A DNA stretch of 64,000 nucleotides, taken from the NCBI GenBank assembly GCA_900546785.1, contig URED01000002.1:1-64000 (forward strand), given 5' to 3'. The notes under the pieces were generated by a model. That model searched no databases, was not told where the DNA came from, and saw nothing but the letters and a program-made list of their open reading frames with translations. Below, piece by piece: positions 9,109 to 17,700 of the stretch. Every line of letters starts with the position of its first letter. The first letter of the stretch is position 1. A program made the translations under genes and the position numbers. This DNA comes from an uncultured Oscillospiraceae bacterium (lineage in GTDB: Bacteria > Bacillota > Clostridia > Oscillospirales > Acutalibacteraceae).

Positions 9109-10371
9109 ATGGCAGACGATTTTAAGCTTGATGAAACGGGAATCAATCTTTCGGAAACAGATGCTGAAAATGAAAAGAAAGATGTCTATTTCACGAATCA
9201 GGATTATTCCGGTATTAAAACGGACAAAAAAGCATCTAAAACCGCAGCTTCGAAAAAAAGCGGCAAGGGCAAAAGGTCCAGCGTAGCCTCAACTTATCTG
9301 TTTTTTATTATCGTTATCGTTGTATCTATGGCGATTTCTGTCTACGCAATTTTCTGCATAAACGATGTTTTCGGAATGACGAAATCCAAGTCATCCGTAA
9401 CTGTCAATTATGCGCAGGATATAGAATCTCCGTCAGATGCCATAGACCTGCTTGCAGACTATGATCTTATCACCTGCAAAAATTTCTGCAAGTTTTACGT
9501 CAGTCTTGCTACTGCGCTCATCGGTGATGATTATGATGCAACCGGGCCGTTTAAAGCCGGTGTGTATTACCTCAACGGCCAAATGGGTCTGGAGGGTATG
9601 CTTATAAATATGATGGGAGATACAGATACCTCAGAAACTGTCAGAATCATGTTCCGCGAGGGAATTACCGTTCCGGAAGTTGTAGATCTGCTTGTTGAGA
9701 ACGAGGTCTGCGACAGAGCTTCACTCCTTTCCGTTATTGAATCAACGGATTTCTCCTATTCTCTTGTTTCCGGCCTTGAATCAAAAGAAACCGTGCCTTA
9801 CAGGCTTGAAGGGTACCTTTTCCCGGAAACGTATGATTTTTATATAGGTCAGAGCGCTTCAAGCGTTATTGAAACGCTGGTAGGTCATTTGGAAGAAGTC
9901 ATTACCGAAGAACACCGCGCAAAAGCGCAGGAGCTTGGTTATACCATGGATGAGGTAATCACAATCGCTTCTATCGTGCAGGCTGAAGCCGGCAGTGAGG
10001 ACCAAATGCCTACCATAGCTGCTGTTATCGAAAACCGGCTTTCGGATACTACTAATTTCCCGTCTCTCGGCTGCCAGTCTACCTCTGACTATATAAATAA
10101 TGAGGTTGCGCCTGCGCTTTCCTCCACTTCTGCGCATACGGCAGATTACTATTTGCAGTATTATAATACAAATTCGGATTCAACGGTGGTCGGCCTGCCG
10201 GAAGGTCCTATCTGTAATCCGGGACTTGCCGCTATAGAAGCAGTGCTTGAACCTGCGGATTCCAATGATTATTTCTTCTTCCACGATAATGACGGTAATT
10301 TGTATACTGCTGAAACATATTCGGAATTCAGAACGCTCATCCAGCAGTATGCTCCGTATCTCTCTTACTGA
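9109..10371 (+). CDS. mltG: Endolytic murein transglycosylase
   Basis: The 420-residue protein is an MltG/YceG-type lytic transglycosylase that cuts nascent glycan strands at the membrane. A charged cytoplasmic N-terminus of about 60 residues precedes one membrane segment (about 63-83), then a LysM-like subdomain and the catalytic domain. ASIVQAEAGSE near residue 290 holds the presumed catalytic Glu (family form ASIVEKET), followed by IENRL, the GLPEGPICNPGLAAIEAVL block and YFFFHDNDG. The start has AAAGGAGG at good distance. It precedes a U32 peptidase gene and a class B PBP, a wall-building neighbourhood. Confidence 0.93.
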   Translation: MADDFKLDETGINLSETDAENEKKDVYFTNQDYSGIKTDKKASKTAASKKSGKGKRSSVASTYLFFIIVIVVSMAISVYAIFCINDVFGMTKSKSSVTVNYAQDIESPSDAIDLLADYDLITCKNFCKFYVSLATALIGDDYDATGPFKAGVYYLNGQMGLEGMLINMMGDTDTSETVRIMFREGITVPEVVDLLVENEVCDRASLLSVIESTDFSYSLVSGLESKETVPYRLEGYLFPETYDFYIGQSASSVIETLVGHLEEVITEEHRAKAQELGYTMDEVITIASIVQAEAGSEDQMPTIAAVIENRLSDTTNFPSLGCQSTSDYINNEVAPALSSTSAHTADYYLQYYNTNSDSTVVGLPEGPICNPGLAAIEAVLEPADSNDYFFFHDNDGNLYTAETYSEFRTLIQQYAPYLSY

Positions 10372-10383
10372 TCGGAGTGGAAT

Positions 10384-11607
10384 ATGCAAAAGATAGAATT
10401 ACTTTCCCCTGCAGGTGATTTTGAACGTCTTAAACTTGCCGTTCAGTTCGGAGCGGACGCCGTATACGTTGGCGGAAGCAGCTTTGGTATGCGTTCCAAT
10501 CCCTCAAATTTCAATGCCGAACAGTTGAAAGAGGCTGTAAAGTATGTTCACGATAATGATAAAAAACTGTATTTAACATGCAACACTTTGCCCAGAAACT
10601 ATGAAATACCTGCGTTGCCTGATTTTTTAAGATACGCGCAAGAGGTCGGTGTAGACGCATTTATCATTGCCGATATGGGCGTTTTACAGCTTGCAAAAAA
10701 ATATGCGCCGGATGTTGAGATTCACGTTTCCACACAGGCCGGTATTGTGAATTACGCTTCTGCACTGGCTTATTATGAAATGGGTGCAAAAAGGATTGTG
10801 ACCGCCCGTGAGCTTTCTCTTGAGGAGATCAGAGAAATCAGGGATAAATGCCCGTCGGAGCTTGAGATCGAAGTTTTTGTGCACGGCGCGATGTGTATGA
10901 GCTTTAGCGGCAGATGTATTCTTTCAGACTATCTTACGGGGCGTGATGCAAACAGGGGAGACTGTGCACAGCCCTGCCGATGGAAATACAGTTTGGTAGA
11001 AGAAAAGCGCCCCGGTGAATATTTCCCTGTAAATCAGGAAAAAAACGGTACATATATCTTCAATTCACGCGACCTGTGTATGATAGAACATATACCGCAG
11101 CTCGTATCCGCCGGTATCAATTCTTTCAAAATAGAAGGCAGAGCAAAGAGCGAGTATTATACCGCCGCAGTAACGCATGCTTACCGTGCCGCGATTGATG
11201 AGTATTTGCAGGCGCCTTCCGACGATTTCAAGCCGTCCGGCTGGATTGTTGATGAAATGGACAGAATAAGCCACAGGGAATATACAACAGGCTTTTATTT
11301 CGGACCGATAGAAAAAGGCCAGGTCACAGATTACGGCGGTTATGTGCGTTCCTGGGAAGTATGTGCTCTGCTAAAAAGCGTTGATGAGGGCAGGATAACT
11401 GTCGATCAGAGAAACAGGTTCTTTGAGGGCGAACAGCTTGAAGTTTTGGAGCCGTTTGCCAAGCCATACATGATTGAGGTGAAAAATCTGTTTTGCGAAA
11501 CGGATCATGAAAAAACCTCTGTTGCAAATAAAGCAACCGGCGTTTATTCTTTTGACTGCAATATAAAAATTTCACCAAATGCCATATTCAGAAGAAAGAG
11601 CGATTAA
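10384..11607 (+). CDS. Peptidase U32 family protein
   Basis: A 407-residue U32 family protein. The N-terminus KIELLSPAGDFERLKLAVQFGADAVYVGG and the signature EVFVHGAMCMSFSGRCILSDYLTGRDANRGDCAQPCRW are diagnostic; the cysteines in the signature could bind a metal or Fe-S cluster. Although named after a collagenase, well-studied relatives (TrhP, RlhA, UbiU/V) are hydroxylases of tRNA, rRNA or ubiquinone; the mltG-U32 order and the length suggest the TrhP-like tRNA U34 hydroxylation group, which is inference. It ends at a terminator that overlaps the next gene's ribosome binding site. Confidence 0.9.
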   Translation: MQKIELLSPAGDFERLKLAVQFGADAVYVGGSSFGMRSNPSNFNAEQLKEAVKYVHDNDKKLYLTCNTLPRNYEIPALPDFLRYAQEVGVDAFIIADMGVLQLAKKYAPDVEIHVSTQAGIVNYASALAYYEMGAKRIVTARELSLEEIREIRDKCPSELEIEVFVHGAMCMSFSGRCILSDYLTGRDANRGDCAQPCRWKYSLVEEKRPGEYFPVNQEKNGTYIFNSRDLCMIEHIPQLVSAGINSFKIEGRAKSEYYTAAVTHAYRAAIDEYLQAPSDDFKPSGWIVDEMDRISHREYTTGFYFGPIEKGQVTDYGGYVRSWEVCALLKSVDEGRITVDQRNRFFEGEQLEVLEPFAKPYMIEVKNLFCETDHEKTSVANKATGVYSFDCNIKISPNAIFRRKSD

Positions 11608-11612
11608 ATCAC

Positions 11613-11647
11613 AAAGTCCCCGCGAATAATATCACGGGGGCTTTTTT
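11613..11647 (+). terminator. Terminator overlapping the next ribosome binding site
   Basis: AGTCCCCG (11615-11622) pairs with CGGGGGCT (11635-11642), extended by two A-T pairs, with a 12-base loop and a T6 tract. The PBP start codon at 11648 follows directly, and its only Shine-Dalgarno-like bases (GGGGG, 11636-11640) are in the 3' arm of the stem. Confidence 0.8.
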
Positions 11648-13120
11648 ATGGTCAAAAGAGTGATATGTATAACGGCGGCTGTTTCGTTGCTTTTGGCAGC
11701 GGCGCTCGGAAGAGTGGGGTACATCACATTAAGCGGTGATTATACCGTGTCATCGGGATATAACAGCTACACGCTTACTGTTTATAATCAGAGGCAAACG
11801 ATTTATGACAGAAATATGCGCAAAATGAATAATAATGAAAACGTACTTGCAGCTGTTATACGCCCGAATGAAAATTGCCTTTCGGAACTGAGCCTGCTTT
11901 TTGAGCAAAGTGAAATCGAAGATATAGTTGACGAGCTTTCGCAGGGCTATCCGATCGTCAGGCAGATCGACACTTATGCCGATTGCCGTTATATTCAGAT
12001 ATATGAGATCAAAGAAAATGAAACCTCTGCATTTTTGAAATTCATTCAAAAGCAGTACAGCGAAACAGCCTACAGCATGAGCATAAATTTTTCGGTAGAT
12101 GCTTTGGGACGGCTTCTCGACGGTGATGAAGGTGAGGTAATTGAAGAATATAATACGGATATCTCCCAGGGCGTTGTATTAACTGTAGACAGCGAAATAC
12201 AGTCTGCGGTTGAGGAGGCTGCACAGTATATGCGAAAAGGCGCGGTTGTTGTTATGGATGCGCAGACCTCGCAAGTGCTTGCAATGTATTCCGCGCCTGA
12301 CGATAATATGTTTCGCCCCGTGATGCCATATACGGTAGGTTCTGTATTTAAACTCGTTGTCTCCGCCTGCGCGATTGAAAATGATATTGATATTGATTTT
12401 AAATGTGAGGGGCAGATCACTGTTGGCGATACCGATTTCTCCTGTCAAAACGGAAAGGCGCACGGTCAGGAAACCATAAAATCAGCTCTCGCGAATTCAT
12501 GTAACTGCTATTTTGTCAAGCTTGCGCTAACGCTCGGTGCCGAAAAGCTTCATGAAACGGCGCAGGCACTCGGCTTCGGTGACAATACAGAAATTATGCC
12601 GAAATATATTGTGAGCGACGGCAATCTTCCGAGTGAAACAGAATTGAAGCAATCCAAAGGACAGCTTGCACTTCTCGGTTTCGGGCAGGGACTTTTAACT
12701 GCAACGCCTTTGCAGTTCTGCACGGCGCTATGTACTCTGTCCGGTTCGGGCATCTATACGGAACCGTTACTTGTGAGCGCAACTGTGGATAATAACGATA
12801 GTGTTCAGAATCTGCCGTATAACACTTCGAAACGTGTTTTGAGCGAGGAGACATGCAAGACTCTTTGTGAATATATGCGTTACGTTGTAACGAACGGCAC
12901 GGGTTCTGCTGCTGATTATAATGATCTGTCCGGTGGTAAGACCTCAACAGCGCAAAGCGGTATTTATATAAACGGCAGGGAAGTGCTTAACACGTGGTTT
13001 GCAGGAATCTATCCCTATAATGATCCGAAATATTGCATTGTTATAATGACTGAGGACGGTACGAGCGGTGCAAGAGATTGTTGTCCAATATTTCGTACTA
13101 TTGTTGAAAATATAAGCTGA
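11648..13120 (+). CDS. Class B penicillin-binding protein (transpeptidase)
   Basis: The 490-residue protein has an N-terminal signal anchor (about 4-22), a short dimerisation domain (the YNQRQTIYDRNMRKMNN block resembles the RG-x-I-x-DRNG motif) and a transpeptidase domain. Active-site motifs are SVFK (S-x-x-K, near residue 229), SCN (S-x-N, near 283) and KTS near 435 in GGKTSTAQSG, where nearly all PBPs have KTG. It cross-links peptidoglycan, perhaps in division or sporulation; it is shorter than FtsI or SpoVD and has no PASTA domain. The ATG at 11648 is required to keep the anchor. A promoter for the next gene lies within its last codons. Confidence 0.86.
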   Translation: MVKRVICITAAVSLLLAAALGRVGYITLSGDYTVSSGYNSYTLTVYNQRQTIYDRNMRKMNNNENVLAAVIRPNENCLSELSLLFEQSEIEDIVDELSQGYPIVRQIDTYADCRYIQIYEIKENETSAFLKFIQKQYSETAYSMSINFSVDALGRLLDGDEGEVIEEYNTDISQGVVLTVDSEIQSAVEEAAQYMRKGAVVVMDAQTSQVLAMYSAPDDNMFRPVMPYTVGSVFKLVVSACAIENDIDIDFKCEGQITVGDTDFSCQNGKAHGQETIKSALANSCNCYFVKLALTLGAEKLHETAQALGFGDNTEIMPKYIVSDGNLPSETELKQSKGQLALLGFGQGLLTATPLQFCTALCTLSGSGIYTEPLLVSATVDNNDSVQNLPYNTSKRVLSEETCKTLCEYMRYVVTNGTGSAADYNDLSGGKTSTAQSGIYINGREVLNTWFAGIYPYNDPKYCIVIMTEDGTSGARDCCPIFRTIVENIS

Positions 13121-13132
13121 ATATGGTAAAAT
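13104..13132 (+). promoter_or_regulatory. SigA promoter for the WYL regulator
   Basis: TTGAAA (13104-13109), a 17-base spacer and TAAAAT (13127-13132) lie across the 3' end of the PBP gene, about 32 bases before the next start. Confidence 0.65.
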
Positions 13133-13164
13133 AACACTGTACAAAAAAATGCGGAGGTGTTATT

Positions 13165-14151
13165 ATGCAGTCCACTAAGGTAAAAACGCTTTTAATATAT
13201 AAATATTTACGCCTGTATTCAGATGAAAACAACCCGCTTTCCTCGCATCAGCTTATTGATCTGCTCCAAAAGGACGGCGTTGTTTGCGAAAGAAAGAGTA
13301 TTTATGCAGATGTTAAGGCTTTGACGCAGATCGGCATTGAGATCGAATCCGTCATGTCTCCTAAGCGCGGTTTTTACCTTAAAGCGCGTGAGTTTGAACC
13401 GCCGGAGGTACGCCTGCTTATCGACGCCGTAACTTCCGCTCCGTTTATTACGCCGAAAATGACCCGTTCTCTTACAGGCAAACTGCGCGGCCTGCTTTCC
13501 GAAAATCAGGCTTCGTCGCTGTCATCACAAGTCTTCAGAGAGGGCGTGAATAAGTGCGATAATGAAAATATTTATGATATTATCGATATGCTGGATAAAG
13601 CCATATCGCATAAAAGGAAAGTCAGCATCAAGTACCGTACAAGAAAGATAGATAAAGAAAACAAAAAGAGCTTTACTACCAAGATCTTTGTTTTATCACC
13701 TTACGCCCTGATCTGGAAAGATGACAGGTATTATCTTGTATGCAATAAGAGCAGTCACGATAACCTTATGAATCTGCGGCTGGACAGGATCAGGAATATT
13801 ACGGTTTTAGAGGACGCGGCAAGACCTGTCAGCGAATGCAGTGAATATACGGTTTTCGATCCGGCGGATTATTCTTCAAAAATGTTCAATATGTTCAGCG
13901 GCAGTGTGGAGACCGTAACGCTCAGATGTCATCTTGATATGAGAGAACAGATACTTGACCGTTTCGGTTCAAACGTGCCGCTTGTTGCCGTGGATATATG
14001 GCATTTTGAAACAAATGTGCAAGTTGCGGTAAGCGACGGCTTTGTTTCATGGCTCATGCAGTTCGGCGATATGATAAAAGTTATCAGCCCGGCATATCTG
14101 GCGGATATGGTTGCACAAAAAGCTGAAAAGATTGCTTCAGTATATAAATAA
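13165..14151 (+). CDS. WYL-domain transcriptional regulator
   Basis: A 328-residue regulator with an N-terminal winged helix-turn-helix (residues about 5-70; SSHQLIDLLQKDGVVCERKSIYADVKALTQIGIEIE) and a central WYL domain (about 140-210) with SPYALIWKDDRYYLVCNK, plus a C-terminal WCX extension. Such proteins are DeoR-like repressors or activators whose WYL domain senses a ligand, sometimes nucleic acid. The target cannot be told from here; the neighbouring giant secreted protein gene is a possible target but nothing shows this directly. It has its own promoter and an AGGTG start signal (GGAGGTG) before the ATG. Confidence 0.88.
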   Translation: MQSTKVKTLLIYKYLRLYSDENNPLSSHQLIDLLQKDGVVCERKSIYADVKALTQIGIEIESVMSPKRGFYLKAREFEPPEVRLLIDAVTSAPFITPKMTRSLTGKLRGLLSENQASSLSSQVFREGVNKCDNENIYDIIDMLDKAISHKRKVSIKYRTRKIDKENKKSFTTKIFVLSPYALIWKDDRYYLVCNKSSHDNLMNLRLDRIRNITVLEDAARPVSECSEYTVFDPADYSSKMFNMFSGSVETVTLRCHLDMREQILDRFGSNVPLVAVDIWHFETNVQVAVSDGFVSWLMQFGDMIKVISPAYLADMVAQKAEKIASVYK

Positions 14152-14162
14152 TACATATAAAA

Positions 14163-14205
14163 GAAAAAACCAGCAGGGGAGCTGCAAACAGCTCTCCTGC
14201 CGGTT
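14163..14205 (-). terminator. Second of two tandem terminators, minus strand
   Basis: Bases 14168-14184 pair with 14189-14205 (17 positions, one mismatch, one G-T), with a 4-base loop. The minus-strand tail is a long T run broken by one C; the plus tail is weak. It could also help end the WYL gene in the other direction. Confidence 0.75.
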
Positions 14206-14207
14206 TA

Positions 14208-14242
14208 ATAAAAAGGGGCGGTGGGTAAAACCACCGCCCCTT
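14208..14242 (-). terminator. First of two tandem terminators, minus strand
   Basis: A perfect 12-bp stem: AAGGGGCGGTGG (14213-14224) with CCACCGCCCCTT (14231-14242), 6-base loop. On the minus strand it is followed by TTTTT, on the plus strand by TTAAATG, so it mainly serves minus-strand transcription, directly after the stop of the short ORF at 14250. Confidence 0.8.
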
Positions 14243-14249
14243 AAATGAA

Positions 14250-14324
14250 TTAAAATTCTCTGTAAGCGCTTCTGCCGCCGAGCGTAACTTCCTCGTCCCA
14301 TTCATCCTGACCGGATTTGGTCAT
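14250..14324 (-). CDS. Short ORF or 3' remnant of a small peptide gene
   Basis: On the minus strand an ATG at 14324 opens 24 codons beginning MTKSGQDEWDEEVTLGG and ending SAYREF, closed by TAA and followed within 8 bases by two strong terminators. No Shine-Dalgarno sequence is visible; the frame continues upstream without a start for ten codons (reading LITYIIFLNV) until a TAA. The polar, acidic, glycine-containing sequence reads like the C-terminal half of a short peptide such as the one at 21505-21642. I think it is either the degraded 3' end of such a gene or a short peptide gene with an unusual start. I do not recognise a function. Confidence 0.35.
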   Translation of the reverse strand: MTKSGQDEWDEEVTLGGRSAYREF

Positions 14325-14712
14325 AACGTTTAAGAATATAATATATGTAATTAATTATCATATTAAATTAATTAATAATCCTAATTCACATCATTCGTTT
14401 TGCCATTTTTATGTAAATTTTTTGTTAATTTTAATTCATGTATGCAATGCTATCAATGTCTATATAATGATGCAAATTTTACAAATTTTATAAATAAATT
14501 CCAATTTTGTTTAATGTTTTCGTAAAATTTTATATTTTATTACTATAAATTTAATATTTCTATTTACTTTTTTATTGATTTATGCTATTCTATTTAGGAA
14601 ATGTGGAAAAGTGGATTTTTTGTATAGTTTTCCCTTTAAGCCAATATACAAAATAACCATTTCACGAAATAAGCCGGAGATCGCTTTTTCGGCTATATTC
14701 AGGAGGTAAATT
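14325..14712. other. AT-rich intergenic region before the giant gene
   Basis: About 390 very AT-rich bases with no convincing ORF. It must hold the promoter of the giant gene. A TATAAT at 14463-14468 lacks a good -35 partner, and TTTACT/TATTCT near 14570-14593 is weak, so I make no firm promoter call. Just before the gene, AGCCG...CGGCT (about 14672-14695) can form a small hairpin, and AGGAGG at 14701-14706 is the ribosome binding site. Confidence 0.5.
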
Positions 14713-17700
14713 ATGAAGAAACACCTTTCCAAAAGGCTGCTTTCGCTGTTTCTTGCTGTACTTATGCTTGCCTCAAGTGTGCCGCTTGTTGCATATGCTA
14801 AAAGTACGGAGTGGACGCAGGTAGCCTCTACAAACTTCGTTGGAGCAAGCTTTGATAAAGCTGCTGACGGCAGTGATGTTACATCTGCAAGTGATGTTGA
14901 AGCTCAAACAACGGAAAAGTTTTTGACAAATGCTCCAACCGTTGATAGTGGGGATCAGGCTCTTTCTTGGAGCACTGGTTCTTGGCAAAGCGTTTCACAG
15001 ATGAACGCAAACGGCCTTTATGTGCCTGACGGATTTGTTTATCTATCAGGATACAGTGGCGCTTCTGGCGCAAATTACACACCTATTACAGGAGCTGAAG
15101 CATTTAAGATTGATCTTGGTTTCTATCGCACCTCAGAAAGCTATAGCGATTCGTCAAGATACGGCTTTTTCTTGATGGGTACCGGAACTCCGTACACACA
15201 TCAGAAAACCTCTATGACCGATTCTTCTTACGCATTTGCGCAGGATGTAAACGGTGATGCTTATATAAACGGAACAAGCGTATATTCAAACGATTCCACT
15301 TATAATCTTTCGGCAACCAACGGCCGTTTATCTGCTTCAGAAGAATATCACTACATAATCTCTTATTCTAAGAACTATTTCCGTGCTTATATCACGGATT
15401 CTGATTATCAGATCGTGCAGACCATGTTTGCACATTATATGGAAAATTTTGATACAAGCAGAATAACCAGCATTCAGTTCGGCGATGATGACGGCGGCGA
15501 CTATATTAAGGGCATGACTTATACCTCGGTCAAGTTTTACACCGGAGTTGAAGCTGAAACGGAAAATGCAATGAAAGATACTTCAAGAGATAAGTATCTG
15601 TTTGCATATTTTACCGGTCAGAATGATGCAGAAGGTAATGGCGAAAAGATCCGTCTTGCTGTTTCCGATGACGGCCTTAATTACGAGGCGTTAAACGGTA
15701 ATGATCCTATACTGAATAATACTCCTAACGAGTATTATCCCTCCAACGGTGCATCCACCGGTAAAGCGGCTTCCGGTGCAGCACGTGACCCGTTCATAAT
15801 TCAGGCAAGGAATGAAGATGGCTCAGTTGGCACAGGCTATTATATCCTTGCTACCGATCTTCGTGTAAACGGCAATGACTATACCAATTCCAAGTTCCTT
15901 ATTTGGTATCTGGAGGATATTACAGATGTAGATACCGTTCAGCCATGGTCTGTAGAAACAACAGGCTGGTTCGGCAGATCGGATGCTACTGATTTCTATG
16001 CATGGGCTCCCGAAGCAATTTGGGACGATGAAATGAATATGTATATGCTCTACTGGTCCACGGGCGGCACCCTTGGTTATAATGATATTTGCCTCCACTA
16101 CGCATATACAAGTGATTTTAAAACCTTCTATAATAAGGATATGCAGGAGCTTGGCACAACGGTTGACGGCTCTGTAGTCATGCCGCAAAAGCTGATCAAT
16201 CCGTACTGGGGCACCGGCACGGGCGATAATAAAAATATAGACGGTAATATCACCTATGACGGCAATCTTTACTGGCTGTATTTCAAGCGCGAAAGTCAAC
16301 AGCAGATCTATTACTGCCATGCTGAGAGTCCGAGCGGTCCCTACAGCGGTCCGGTTCAGTTTGTAGACAGCGACTTCACAAGCGGTCTTGAAGGCTGTGA
16401 GGTATTCCAGCTCAATGACGGTACATATGTATTGATGATGGATCATTATACCGATAACGGTAACTTCCTTATGTACACGAGCACAACGCTCAACGGCTTT
16501 GAGGGCAATATGATTGAAACTTCTAATATCAATCACCTGTCCCCACGTCATGGCGCTGTAACCTATATTACAACAGCGGAGTATAACGCACTTGCAGAAA
16601 AATTCGGCAAATCCACTTATGATGCAGACGGTATTCTTGATGGCACTGATGTTAACGATTACCTTGTTGCCCGTTACTTTACAAATTCAAATGTAACAGA
16701 GGATGCTACAGGTCACGGTTATACGCTTACAAATGTTGGTGCAACTGCAACTTCACAGGACGGCAGAGCTGCTGCACAGTTCGTTTCGAACGGCGCAACG
16801 GCTTCTAACCTGAGTAACGGTGATTATGCGTATGTCAGCATGAGCCAGATGTATCAAGATTATAACTTAAATGAAAAGGATGGCATTACGCTTGACTGGT
16901 ACGCCAGCGCGAGTGCTCTTGATAACAGCCGATTTTTTGATATTTCAAATGCCAACATCGGTCAGCTGACTTGGGATACCAGGTATGATATGCCGTATGC
17001 TTATTATTCTTCAAAGAATGAGTTCGGCGTAAGCGGCGCCATTGCGCAGAGCTGGACGAACACGACCAATATTTGGCATCATTACACTGTAACCATAACC
17101 CATAATTATATGAACGTATATGTTGACGGTGTGCTGCAGAGAACAACGTATAATGCAGACGGTTCTGTTAACAGAGACGGTTCACCCATGGGCGCCTCCA
17201 TTACGGATGAGACCTTCTTTGACACAGCTGTAGGGCAGGGCTACCTGCGCTTTTCGGCTTCCGTCTTTTCCGGTGACGTGCTGCTTGACGGCTATATCTC
17301 TGATTTCCGTATCTATAGCAAGGCACTTTCCCAGAATGAAATAACAACTTCAATCAATGCTCTTACGGCTTCCGATACAGGTGCTGATGTCGGCGATAAT
17401 GAGCCTGCATTTTATGATCCGATGGAGGACACGGAAGACGGTAAAACAAGATATGACGCAACCGTTAATGATTCACTGCACGGTGACGTTCTGAATATGA
17501 ACGGCGGCGTTGCCACGCATAATCCCACAGGCGGCTATGCCGGCACAGCTTCCAATACCGGTTATACGATTTCTATGTGGTATAATCCCGGTGCAACTAT
17601 CTCCGGCAAGACGGTATTTAATATCGGCCGTTCAAATGATTTCAACGGTTCCAATCGTCAGTATTTTGAGCTGCTTGAAAACGGTACGCTTTATTATAAC

